This document shows, piece after piece, positions 14,581 to 22,586 of a DNA stretch of 64,000 nucleotides (position 1 is its first letter; each line of letters starts with the position of its first letter). A program made the position numbers and the translations under genes. Source of the stretch: CATQGW01 sp965242565 (GTDB taxonomy: Bacteria > Chloroflexota > Dehalococcoidia > Bin125); NCBI GenBank assembly GCA_965242565.1, contig OZ251457.1, positions 2,604,001-2,668,000 of the forward strand, read 5' to 3'. The notes beneath the pieces were generated by a model. The model ran no database searches and was not told where the DNA came from. It saw only the letters and a program-made list of their open reading frames with translations.

Positions 14581-16776
14581 GTGCCTGAGAGCCGATCCTC
14601 GCTGAAACCTGCCCGCGCCGCGCCGCGCGCCGCCAAGCGCGTCTCTGCGCTGGCGATCCCCGCCTGGCTGCCGCTCGGCGGGCTGCTGCTCGTCTCCGGC
14701 GCGGAGACGGTCCGCGTCACGGGCGCGCACCGCGAACTCTTCTTCAACATCGACCACTTCTGGGTGCTCTACCTGCTGCTGCCCTTCGCGATCGGACTGA
14801 TCGTCTACGGCCTCGCCCGCCGCTCCCGCATCTGGCGGCTCGGGCGCGCCGATTTCTCTTTCGACAACTTCTCCACCCGCATCGCCCGCGTCGTGCGCGG
14901 CGGGATGGGCACCGAGCGCGTCCTGCGCGACCCGTATTCGGGCGTCATGCACCTCTGCATCATGAGCTCGATGATCGTGCTGTTCCTGGTGACGACGCTG
15001 CTGGCGATCGACGACTACATCCCCGTCGAAATCCTAGTCGGCCCCCGCTACCTCGGCTATTCGCTGGTCGCCGACATTTTCGGGCTGATCGGCATCATCG
15101 GGGTGGCGATGGCGATCGCCCACCGCTGGGTGCGCCCGCGCACCGCCTGGCTGCCCACCTGGGAAGACTGGCTGATCGTCGGCGGCCTCGGCGTGCTGCT
15201 CGTCAGCGGCTTCTTCGTCGAGGGTCTGCGCATCCAAGCCTCCGAGATCGACACCAACCCCGAGTGGTCCTACTGGTCGCCGGTCGGCTACGTGGTGGCG
15301 CTGATGTTCTCCGGCGTCTCCACTGCGGCGGTGCTCGACATGCACAAGGCGCTCTGGTGGTTCCACATGATCGGCGCGCTCGCCTGGATCTCGCTGCTCG
15401 GCTACTCCAAGATCAACCACCTCGTGATGGCCCCGGTCAACGCCTTCCTCAAGCGCACCTCCGCGCCGGGCAAGCTGGAGATGATCGAGAACATCGAGGA
15501 GCAGGAGCACTTCGGCGTGAGTCAGCTCGAGCACTTCTCGATGAAGCAGCTCTTCGAGCTCGATGTCTGCGTGCGCTGCGGGCGCTGCACCGACAACTGC
15601 CCGGCCGACATCGCCGGCCAGCCGCTCTCGCCCATGCACATCATCCAGGACCTCAAGTCCTACGCGACCGCCGTCGGCGAGCAGAAGGTGACCAACCTGA
15701 TGCGCGGCGACGAGCTGGATTTCGGACTGGGCGACGCGCCCACGATGGTCGGCGAGGTCGTGCGCGACGAATCGCTCTGGGCCTGCCGCACCTGCGGCGC
15801 CTGCGTCGAAGCCTGCCCCGTCTTCATCGAGCATGTCCCCACCATCGTTGACATGCGCCGCTCGCTGGTGATGGAAGAAGCCCGCATGCCCGACACGGTG
15901 CAGGGCACGCTGGAGACGCTCGAACGCCAGGGCCACCCCTGGCGCGGCACTCCCTACACCCGCGAATCCTGGATGGAGGGTCTCGACCTCGATCCGGCCG
16001 AGATCACCTGGACCGGCGAGCAGGAGTACCTCTATTTCGTCGGCTGCACCGGCGCGTTCGTGGACCGCGCGCAGGCGATCACCCGCTCCGTCGTCTCGCT
16101 GCTGCGCGAGGCCGGCGTTTCCTTCGGCATCCTCGCCGGCGCGGAATCCTGCAACGGCGACCCGGCGCGGCGGCTCGGCCACGAATACCTCTACCAAATC
16201 CTCGCCGAGGGCCTGATCGCCGCCTTCAACGAGACCGGCGTCAAGAAAATCATCACCCACTGCCCGCACTGCTTCAACGTGTTCCTCAACGAGTACCCCG
16301 ACATGGGCGGCACATACGAGGTGATCCACCACACCCAGTTGCTCGAACAGCTGCTGGCCGACGGCAAGCTGGAGCCGCGCGAGGTCGAGCCGCAGACGAT
16401 CACCTACCACGACTCTTGCTACCTCGGCCGCCACAACGACATCTTCGAAGCACCGCGCCGCATCCTCGAGCAGGTGCCCAACGTGACGCTCGTCGAAATG
16501 CCGCGCAGCCGCGAGCAGGGGCTCTGCTGCGGCGCCGGCGGCGGCAACATGTGGATGGAAGAGCAGGGCGCGTCGCGCGTCAACGAGGTCCGCGTGCAGG
16601 AAGCCGCCGACACCGGCGCCGACGCGGCCTGCACCGCCTGCCCCTTCTGCATCCAGATGTTCGACGCCGGCATCGGCACGGTGCAGATGAACGTGGAGGA
16701 AACCGAGCGTCTCAACGTGCTCGACGTCGCCGAAATCCTGCAAAGCTCCACGACCGCACGAAACGGCTCCGACTAG
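14581..16776 (+). CDS. Membrane Fe-S ETF:(mena)quinone oxidoreductase-like protein
   Basis: A 731-residue fusion. The N-terminal ~300 residues hold several transmembrane helices of the NarI-like cytochrome b type. A ferredoxin-like domain follows with two 4Fe-4S motifs: CVRCGRCTDNCP from residue 330 and CRTCGACVEACP from residue 402. Two CCG (heterodisulfide-reductase) domains come last, with HCPHCF, HDSCYLGRHN, CCGAGGGNMW and CTACPFC. Such DUF224-type proteins take electrons from reduced ETF during acyl-CoA oxidation and pass them to membrane quinone. The etfBA genes 2.1 kb downstream support this. Start GTG 14581 is preferred; GTG 14521 is possible. Confidence 0.9.
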   Translation: MPESRSSLKPARAAPRAAKRVSALAIPAWLPLGGLLLVSGAETVRVTGAHRELFFNIDHFWVLYLLLPFAIGLIVYGLARRSRIWRLGRADFSFDNFSTRIARVVRGGMGTERVLRDPYSGVMHLCIMSSMIVLFLVTTLLAIDDYIPVEILVGPRYLGYSLVADIFGLIGIIGVAMAIAHRWVRPRTAWLPTWEDWLIVGGLGVLLVSGFFVEGLRIQASEIDTNPEWSYWSPVGYVVALMFSGVSTAAVLDMHKALWWFHMIGALAWISLLGYSKINHLVMAPVNAFLKRTSAPGKLEMIENIEEQEHFGVSQLEHFSMKQLFELDVCVRCGRCTDNCPADIAGQPLSPMHIIQDLKSYATAVGEQKVTNLMRGDELDFGLGDAPTMVGEVVRDESLWACRTCGACVEACPVFIEHVPTIVDMRRSLVMEEARMPDTVQGTLETLERQGHPWRGTPYTRESWMEGLDLDPAEITWTGEQEYLYFVGCTGAFVDRAQAITRSVVSLLREAGVSFGILAGAESCNGDPARRLGHEYLYQILAEGLIAAFNETGVKKIITHCPHCFNVFLNEYPDMGGTYEVIHHTQLLEQLLADGKLEPREVEPQTITYHDSCYLGRHNDIFEAPRRILEQVPNVTLVEMPRSREQGLCCGAGGGNMWMEEQGASRVNEVRVQEAADTGADAACTACPFCIQMFDAGIGTVQMNVEETERLNVLDVAEILQSSTTARNGSD

Positions 16777-16800
16777 CGCGCGCGCTTCATCGAGTCTGAG

Positions 16801-17376
16801 TTACCCGTCGTTGAAGAACCGGCTGATTCGTTCGCGGGCCTGGGCTTCCGTCTTGACCTGCCGCAGCTGAGCAGCCCACGGGCGGCCGGGATGCAACGTG
16901 TCCCACCAGCTGGCCTCTCCCTGGCGGCGGCCGGCGCCGGGATCGTGGTTGCCGAACCCATCCAGCCGAAGGTTCCAGATCGGCCGGTAGTGATCGATGA
17001 GGAATCGCTCGGCCAGCGTGATCCATACGGGAACCAGCGCCAGGTGGCGGCACTCAAAGTCGGCGACCGCGAGGTTGTCCGCCTCATCAACTGATCGCGC
17101 GTGCTCGCGAATCCGACGCTGTAGAGCCGGCGCCTCGACATCTACGGCGTCTCCTTTGCGTGATCCGGGCGGGACAGCCTTCCCCACATAGATCGGCGCG
17201 TCGGTGCCCGCGATCGGTTGGTAGGCGTCATGCTCACCGTTGTAGAACAGAGCATAGATGCCGGGCCCGCCCACTTCGCCTACGGCGTCCAGCTGCACAC
17301 GCGGCCGACGCTCGAAATGCACGACCAGGCCGGCCATCAGGTTCTCGTACGTGAGGGGGTCGTACAGGTCGCTCAT
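16801..17376 (-). CDS. Eco29kI-like GIY-YIG restriction endonuclease
   Basis: A 191-residue nuclease. GIY begins at residue 39 (GPGIYALFYNG) and YVG at 63, followed by PPGSRKG, a loop typical of Eco29kI relatives. Likely catalytic residues are Tyr41, Tyr63, Arg88, His92, Glu123 and Asn135; the R-x3-H and E-x11-N spacings match my memory of Eco29kI. The C-terminal DGFGNHDPG and LHPGRPWA segments also fit. Eco29kI cuts CCGCGG; this specificity is inferred, not shown. Its start codon overlaps the methyltransferase stop by four bases (ATGA), so the two form an operon. Confidence 0.9.
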   Translation of the reverse strand: MSDLYDPLTYENLMAGLVVHFERRPRVQLDAVGEVGGPGIYALFYNGEHDAYQPIAGTDAPIYVGKAVPPGSRKGDAVDVEAPALQRRIREHARSVDEADNLAVADFECRHLALVPVWITLAERFLIDHYRPIWNLRLDGFGNHDPGAGRRQGEASWWDTLHPGRPWAAQLRQVKTEAQARERISRFFNDG

Positions 17377-18671
17377 CGCTTTTTGATCTCGACTACCGAC
17401 TCGTACAGCTTGACCGACTTGCCGGAGCCGGCGCGCACGCTTGAATTGATGATGCTGTTGCCGACCCGTGTTGCTCGCGGTGTATGGATGTCGACAACCG
17501 TCAGTCCATGCTCACGCGCAATCGCGGCCAAAAATTGGTCGGTCGGCACATGTACGCCCTGTACCACGCTGTTGCCGATCACGACCAGCGCTGTCGCTCG
17601 CCGCCGCAGGCACCACTTGATCCCTGCGGCGAATCGCACGCAGTCGTTGAGGTACGTCGTGATGTAGTTCGCCCAGCCCGGACCGCCGTAGAGACCGCGG
17701 TCCGTGTTTTGTTCGCGGATCGCATCCAGGGTGCGTCGGATATTCTGATCAGCGATGGACTGGTCCAACTCGACGTGTTCGAGATCGCGCGCGCGCTGCC
17801 AGTACGTGCCGAAGTTCTGAGACTCCAATTCGCGCAGCTCGCTCGGCGACTCGCAGAAGCCGAGCCAATAGAGGTGCGGGCGCGTGTTGCGGTTGTAGTG
17901 GTAGTTGTTCGCATACGGCGGCGACGTGATCAACAGATCGACGCTCTCGCGCTCCAGACGCTTGTAGCCGTCGAAGAACGATTCCGTGTACACGATCCCG
18001 TCCGGCCGCTTGCGGCGCTTGCGCATCCGCCGGTACCAATCGGCGTCATCCGCCATCTGCGACAGTTTATCCGCAACTGTTTTGGCGACCGGGTGATCGT
18101 CAATGTCTGGACGCCCCGCGGCCGCGCGGCGCCCGAGGCTCGGCTCGTACGAATAGTTCGAGTATTCGACCATCGTCGATGCGAACGCCAGGCGGAGCAT
18201 GTCCGCGACCCGATCATCCGGCTGACGTTGCACGAAATCCTGCAAGAGCAGCACCTTTCGCTCGACTTCGGGGCTGTAGAACGGCGAGCGGGTGCGGAAG
18301 CCGCGCGGCGGCGTCGCCTGCGGCGTTGCACCGTTGAGCTCGGCGGTGCGGGCGTGCCGGTCGAGGTTGTCGACGGTGCGGCGTAGGGTCTCCGAACCCG
18401 CTCGGTGCGCGCTGAGCTTGAGCCGGGCAGCAAACGCGGCGTAGGGATTGATTTCGAACCCCACGGCGTCGTGGCCCGCCAGATCTGCCTCAACGAGCGT
18501 CGTCCCGACGCCGGCGAAGGGGTCTAGCACCATCTGCCGAGCCCCATTCGCGTAGGTCGCCAGCGCATCCTCGATGAAGTGCTTTGAGAAGCCGGCGATC
18601 CACGGCACCCAGCGATGCACGGGCGCCGAACGATTGGCGGCAAATGCGGGATCACGGAAGCCGGTCGCCAC
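17373..18671 (-). CDS. Amino-DNA methyltransferase of the Eco29kI-like system
   Basis: A 432-residue SAM-dependent DNA methyltransferase. The SAM-binding motif LDPFAGVGTT (about residues 49-58) precedes the catalytic TSPPYANNY motif (about residue 250), the order of alpha/gamma-type enzymes. TSPPY favours N4-cytosine methylation, with N6-adenine possible. It should protect the host from the overlapping GIY-YIG nuclease. The start is GTG 18671, fixed by GGAGG four bases upstream. A promoter with 17-base spacing lies just before it. Codon use is flatter than in etfBA and the Fe-S gene, suggesting acquisition. Confidence 0.92.
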   Translation of the reverse strand: MATGFRDPAFAANRSAPVHRWVPWIAGFSKHFIEDALATYANGARQMVLDPFAGVGTTLVEADLAGHDAVGFEINPYAAFAARLKLSAHRAGSETLRRTVDNLDRHARTAELNGATPQATPPRGFRTRSPFYSPEVERKVLLLQDFVQRQPDDRVADMLRLAFASTMVEYSNYSYEPSLGRRAAAGRPDIDDHPVAKTVADKLSQMADDADWYRRMRKRRKRPDGIVYTESFFDGYKRLERESVDLLITSPPYANNYHYNRNTRPHLYWLGFCESPSELRELESQNFGTYWQRARDLEHVELDQSIADQNIRRTLDAIREQNTDRGLYGGPGWANYITTYLNDCVRFAAGIKWCLRRRATALVVIGNSVVQGVHVPTDQFLAAIAREHGLTVVDIHTPRATRVGNSIINSSVRAGSGKSVKLYESVVEIKKR

Positions 18672-18689
18672 GGTTCCTCCAGTCGCACG

Positions 18690-18718
18690 AATGTACAGGT
18701 TCTCCGCCGCCGTGACAA
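18690..18718 (-). promoter_or_regulatory. Sigma70-like promoter of the R-M operon
   Basis: On the minus strand TTGTCA (18718-18713) and TACATT (18695-18690) are separated by exactly 17 bases. The predicted transcript would begin near 18683, giving a leader of about 12 bases that contains the GGAGG site of the methyltransferase gene. Confidence 0.55.
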
Positions 18719-18729
18719 GCGAAGGCTGC

Positions 18730-18746
18730 TGACCGTCGAGCGGTCA
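18730..18746. promoter_or_regulatory. Inverted repeat upstream of the R-M promoter
   Basis: TGACCG-TCGAG-CGGTCA, perfect six-base arms, lies 12 bases upstream of the -35 box of the methyltransferase gene. Position and symmetry suit a dimeric regulator site, but no controller gene is seen nearby. Confidence 0.35.
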
Positions 18747-18896
18747 ACCACACTCTAAGTCAGCGCAACCGCAGATCGAGATTTTGGGCGAGGCAACGAA
18801 GTGGCAGAGCCTCGTCGCCCCCCGAATTGCCCCATCGCCCGTCGCGCGACACAATGGCGGGCGTTGGGCGCAACCGCCCGTGGAATGAGGAACCCG

Positions 18897-19700
18897 ATGG
18901 ATGCAATCGTCTGCGTCAAGCAGATCCCCGACCCCGAGACGCCGGCCGCCGCCTTCAAGGTCGACGAGGCCGCCATGCAGGTGCTGCCCGCGCAGGGCAT
19001 CTCGCCCGTCATCTCCCCCTTCGACGCCCAGGCCGTCGAAGCCGCGCTGCGGCTCAAAGACGCCGCCGGCGACGGCTCCGTCAACATCATTTCGCTGGGC
19101 CCGGACTCGGCGCGCGACGCGATCAAGCACAGCCTGGCGATGGGCGCCGACGAAGGCTACCACCTGCACGACGCCGCCTTCGAGGGCGGCGACGCCTGGA
19201 CCACCGCTCTCGCGCTGAGCAAGGCCATCCAGCACCTCGGCGTGCCCGATGTGATCCTCTTCGGACGCCAGGCCGCCGACTGGGATCAAGGCTCCGTCGG
19301 CAGCATCGTCGCCGAACTGCTCGACCTGCCCTCCGCCACCGTGCTGCGCGCCGTCGACGGCGGGGCCGGCGCGCTGACCGTCTCCCGCGTCGTCGCCGAC
19401 GGCTTCGAGACGATCGAAATCCCCACGCCCTGCGTGCTGACGATCAGCAACGAGTTCGGCGACCCGCGTTACCCGCAGCTGCGCCAGATCATGCAGGCCG
19501 CGCGCAAGCAGGTCACCGAATTCACACCCGGCGACATCGGCCTCGACGCCGCCGAAGTCGGCGCGGCCGGCGCGCGGCTCGAAATGCACGCGCTCTTCCA
19601 GCCGACCAGCGACGTCGAAGTCGAAATCATCGAAGGCGACACGCCCGAAGAGAAAGCCGCCGGCCTCGTCTCCGCCCTGCGCGACGCCAAAATCCTCTAG
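18897..19700 (+). CDS. etfB: Electron transfer flavoprotein beta subunit
   Basis: A 267-residue ETF beta chain. It begins MDAIVCVKQIPDPE, the classic N-terminus, and contains the SLGPDSARDAIKHSLAMGADE region and the EIPTPCVLTISNE strand. ETF collects electrons from acyl-CoA dehydrogenases. The start at 18897 is chosen because TGAGGAACCCG precedes it. It is followed by etfA after 45 bases. The membrane Fe-S oxidoreductase at 14581-16776 is its likely electron acceptor, now separated from it by the R-M operon. Strong C bias at third positions marks it as backbone. Confidence 0.96.
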   Translation: MDAIVCVKQIPDPETPAAAFKVDEAAMQVLPAQGISPVISPFDAQAVEAALRLKDAAGDGSVNIISLGPDSARDAIKHSLAMGADEGYHLHDAAFEGGDAWTTALALSKAIQHLGVPDVILFGRQAADWDQGSVGSIVAELLDLPSATVLRAVDGGAGALTVSRVVADGFETIEIPTPCVLTISNEFGDPRYPQLRQIMQAARKQVTEFTPGDIGLDAAEVGAAGARLEMHALFQPTSDVEVEIIEGDTPEEKAAGLVSALRDAKIL

Positions 19701-19745
19701 CCCGCAACCCGCAATCCCCCGCCATCACCCGCAACGGAGCCGCAC

Positions 19746-20723
19746 ATGTCCACCATCCTCGTCATCGGCGAAACCGAAGCCGGCGCACTGACCGCCGCCA
19801 CCGCCGAACTGCTCGGCGCTGCCAACCGCCTGACCGCCGCACTCGGCGGCGACGCCGCGCTCGCCCTGATCGGCGCGGACCTCGCAGCCGCCGCCGAAGC
19901 CGCCGGCCCGGCCGGCGCGAGCACCGTCTACCGCGCCGCCGACGCTTCCCTCGCGCAGTACCAGACCGACGCCTGCCTGCCCGTCGCGCAGCAGATCGTC
20001 GAACAGGACGCGCCGCAGGTCGTCCTCATGGCGCAGAGCAGCATGGGCCGCGACCTCGCGCCGCGCCTCGCCACCCGGCTCGGCAGCGCCGCGGCGATGG
20101 ACGCGCTCGGCCTTGAAGTCGAGGGCGACCGCGTCAAAGTCACCCGCTCCTGCTACGGCGGCAACGCCCGCCAGGTCGTCACCGTCAAAACCGATCCGCA
20201 GGTGATCACCGTCCGCGCCAAGTCCCAGGACCCGCTCGAGCCCGACGCCTCGCGCAGCGCGGAGATCGTGGATGTGACGCCCGCCGGCGCCGATGTCCGC
20301 GCCCGCGTCACCGCCAAGGATGCCGCCGAGTCCGAGGGCGTCCGCCTTGAAGACGCCGAGATCGTCGTCTCCGGCGGCCGCGGCCTCGGCGGCCCCGAAG
20401 CCTTCGGCGACCTCGAGCAGCTGGCCGGCGTGCTCGGCGCAGCCGTCGGTTCCAGCCGTGCCGCCTGCGACCTCGGCTGGTACCCCCCCTCTCAGCAGGT
20501 CGGCCTGACCGGCACCGTCGTCTCGCCCACGCTCTACCTCGCCATCGCGATCAGCGGCGCATCTCAGCACATGGCCGGCTGCGGCGGCAGCAAGAACATC
20601 GTCGCGATCAACAAAGACCCCGACGCCGCCATCTTCGCCTTCTCCCGCTTCGGCATCGTCGACGACTACAAAAAGGTGCTCCCGGCCCTCGAATCCGCCC
20701 TCAAGGACGCCCTCGCCGGCTAG
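19746..20723 (+). CDS. etfA: Electron transfer flavoprotein alpha subunit
   Basis: A 325-residue ETF alpha chain, partner of EtfB. The C-terminal FAD-binding region is clear: GGRGLGGPEAF, SRAACDLGWYPPSQQVGLTG, then ISGASQHMAGCGGSKNIVAINKD and GIVDDYKKVLPAL. The heterodimer carries electrons from acyl-CoA dehydrogenases to the quinone pool. Length and domain order are normal. The gene ends just before a 400-base repeat-rich intergenic region. Confidence 0.96.
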   Translation: MSTILVIGETEAGALTAATAELLGAANRLTAALGGDAALALIGADLAAAAEAAGPAGASTVYRAADASLAQYQTDACLPVAQQIVEQDAPQVVLMAQSSMGRDLAPRLATRLGSAAAMDALGLEVEGDRVKVTRSCYGGNARQVVTVKTDPQVITVRAKSQDPLEPDASRSAEIVDVTPAGADVRARVTAKDAAESEGVRLEDAEIVVSGGRGLGGPEAFGDLEQLAGVLGAAVGSSRAACDLGWYPPSQQVGLTGTVVSPTLYLAIAISGASQHMAGCGGSKNIVAINKDPDAAIFAFSRFGIVDDYKKVLPALESALKDALAG

Positions 20724-20795
20724 GGCCGGGATGCGCGGCGAACGCCGTCTCCGGCTCTCTTCACCCTCAGCGCTGCGAACAGAGTTGGGTTTGGG

Positions 20796-20814
20796 CCCCA
20801 GATCAAGTCTGGGG
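20796..20814. repeat. Palindrome CCCCAGATCAAGTCTGGGG, dispersed copy
   Basis: Identical to the palindrome inside each 173-bp unit at 13966-14465. The left flank (GCGCTGCG...GAGTTGGGTTTGGG) and right flank (CGACGGA) are shared too, giving about 50 bases of common sequence 6.4 kb apart. Confidence 0.85.
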
Positions 20815-21006
20815 CGACGGAGGGGAGCACGGGGGCGACGGATCCTGGGGACGCGGGGGTTGGAGGGCGCGTGGGGAGATTCCCGCTCGGGGGCGGGAAT
20901 GACGGGGAAAGGGGCGGGAATGACGGGGGGAGGAAGCCTGGGAATGACGGGGCAAGGGGTGGGAATGACGGGGGGATGGGGCGCGGGGGTTGGGTGCTGT
21001 TCACGG

Positions 21007-21053
21007 CGAGATACCCCCGTTCGGGCCGGGGCAGGCTCCGCGGCAAGCGCGGG
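21007..21053 (+). repeat. Dispersed intergenic repeat, copy 2
   Basis: The second copy of the element at 8614-8661, beginning CGAGATACCCCCGTTC and ending GCAAGCGCGGG. Here it is followed by TATGACGGAGG repeats, so the full element probably ends with a GTCATACCC-type palindrome arm. Confidence 0.75.
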
Positions 21054-21123
21054 TATGACGGAGGGGGCGCGGGTATGACGGAGGGGAGCGCGGGTATGAC
21101 GGAGGGGGCGGCTACGAGTCGGC

Positions 21124-21624
21124 TTACAGGCCTGCCGTCTTCCGCCACGCCCGAATATCCGCCGTGTGCATCACATCGTGCTCGATCAGCGCGTCCACCA
21201 CATCGTTCACGCTCAGACAGTCGTCGCCGATGTCGTAGCACGGCTGCGCCCGCTCATCGTCCGTCTGCGTCTGCAAGCGCCGCGCCAGCTCCCCGGTCGC
21301 GCCCGTCAGCGCCTCGAACAGCTCCGCCATCGCCCGGTCCGCCCAGCGATGCGGGGCCGAGCCGTTCATCTCGTGCTCTCTGGGAAACTCCCCGATCGGT
21401 TCTCCGCGGTCGTAGCGGTTCAGCGCTTCCAGCACCCAGCTGTCCCACGCCGCCAGATGCGCCAGACATTCCCGGATGCTCCACTCCCCCACCACATTCG
21501 GCTCGTCGTAGGCCTCCGCCGGCAGCGCCGCGGCCGCCTCGATCAGACAGCGACGGCTCTCTTCCAGATCGATCGTGTCGCTGCGGGCTTCCATGTCGGC
21601 TTCCGTGTGGGCGTCTGTGGCCAT
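21124..21624 (-). CDS. DinB/mycothiol-transferase-like four-helix protein
   Basis: A 166-residue protein of the DinB-like superfamily. Signature segments are GEWSIRECLAHLAAWD (about residues 46-61) and IEHDVMHTADIRAWR near the C-terminus; the His residues would form the metal site. Relatives act as thiol-dependent S-transferases or isomerases, or as self-resistance proteins. The substrate is not evident. An internal ATG at residue 11 is an alternative start. The stop lies next to the TATGACGG repeat block. Confidence 0.85.
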   Translation of the reverse strand: MATDAHTEADMEARSDTIDLEESRRCLIEAAAALPAEAYDEPNVVGEWSIRECLAHLAAWDSWVLEALNRYDRGEPIGEFPREHEMNGSAPHRWADRAMAELFEALTGATGELARRLQTQTDDERAQPCYDIGDDCLSVNDVVDALIEHDVMHTADIRAWRKTAGL

Positions 21625-21927
21625 GGCGGTTCCTGAGCTTGGATTCTGATGTTCGGGAAAGCTGCGGCGCAGCGCGCCGCCGATCGGCTCTGCAACGAAT
21701 TTGGGTTAACGCTAGCCAAGCATTCCCCCCGCTCTACGTAGCCTGCGCTACACAACGCCGCCCAGACGCGCGGCGCGCAGCCTCCGCCCCTCGCTCGCTT
21801 GCGCTCAGTTGAGGGCGTGGATAGCCTGCGTAGCTGACGCACTTGCGCGCGCAGCCAGCGTGGAGCGCCGCATCGTGGCCGCTCCCGCGCGCCAGATTTC
21901 CGCCCCACGCCGTGATGTTGGGAACCC
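21625..21927. other. 303-base intergenic region without a recognisable gene
   Basis: This separates the divergent DinB-like gene and coaE. It is GC-rich, with short direct repeats of TAGCCTGCG (near 21739 and 21820) and a palindromic GTAGCCTGCGCTAC. I see no coding region, RNA gene or clear promoter. Confidence 0.5.
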
Positions 21928-22533
21928 ATGCGCTCAATCGGACTCACGGGCGGCATCGCATCGGGCAAATCGACCGTGGTCGAGCTGCTGCGCGAGTTCG
22001 GCGCAGCCACGATCGATGCCGACAAGCTCGGCCACCAGACCTACGAACCCGGCACCGACACCTTCAACGCCGTCGTCGCCGCCTTCGGCGACGAGCTGGT
22101 CGCCGACGACGGCACGATCGACCGCCGCGTGCTCGGCGGCAAGGTCTTCGGCAAGCCCGACCAACTCAAGCGCCTCACCGACATCGTCTGGCCCGGCATC
22201 CGCGCCCTCGCCGCCGCCGAACTCCGGCGGCTCGCCGCCGCGGGAACCGAGGTCGCCGTGCTCGAAGCCGCCGTCCTGATCGAGGCCGAATGGCAGGACC
22301 TCGTCGACGAAGTCTGGGTCGTCTCCGTCTCGCCCGACGCCGCGCGCGAGCGCCTCATGGCCCGCAACAACATGAGCGCCGAAGACGCCGACGCCCGCAT
22401 CAACTCCCAACTCAGCAACGACGAGCGGCTGCGGCACGCCGACATCGTGCTCGACACCGATTGCCCGCTCGATGAAGTCCGCGGCCGCGTCGAGGCCGCC
22501 TGGACCGCGCTCGCCCGGCGCAGCGCCGACTGA
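21928..22533 (+). CDS. coaE: Dephospho-CoA kinase
   Basis: A 201-residue kinase for the last step of CoA synthesis, phosphorylating the 3'-hydroxyl of dephospho-CoA. It starts MRSIGLTGGIASGKST with the P-loop at residues 8-15. The next helix reads VVELLREFGAATIDADKLGHQ, and the family segment EAAVLIEAEW follows. Length is normal. It is a housekeeping gene and fits a CoA-heavy metabolism. Confidence 0.95.
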   Translation: MRSIGLTGGIASGKSTVVELLREFGAATIDADKLGHQTYEPGTDTFNAVVAAFGDELVADDGTIDRRVLGGKVFGKPDQLKRLTDIVWPGIRALAAAELRRLAAAGTEVAVLEAAVLIEAEWQDLVDEVWVVSVSPDAARERLMARNNMSAEDADARINSQLSNDERLRHADIVLDTDCPLDEVRGRVEAAWTALARRSAD

Positions 22534-22586
22534 CCCGCACACCAACCCGCACGCAAGCGAACCGCACCAGCGAGGGAACCGCATCG

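Larger units (their letters stand above)
20724..21123. other. 400-base non-coding region built of REP-like repeats
   Basis: This lies between convergent etfA and the DinB-like gene. It holds, in order: a copy of the CCCCAGATCAAGTCTGGGG palindrome with its left flank (20770-20814), several GGGAATGACGG half-sites (about 20890-20975), the 47-base dispersed element (21007-21053), and then GGGTATGACGGAGG repeated about three times up to 21110. No gene is supported. Confidence 0.8.

Noticed and set aside
13876..14952. Pro/Ser-rich minus-strand frame over the tandem repeats
   Set aside because: It is a translation of the 173-bp and REP-like repeats (repeated IWGPNPT-type peptides), not a gene.
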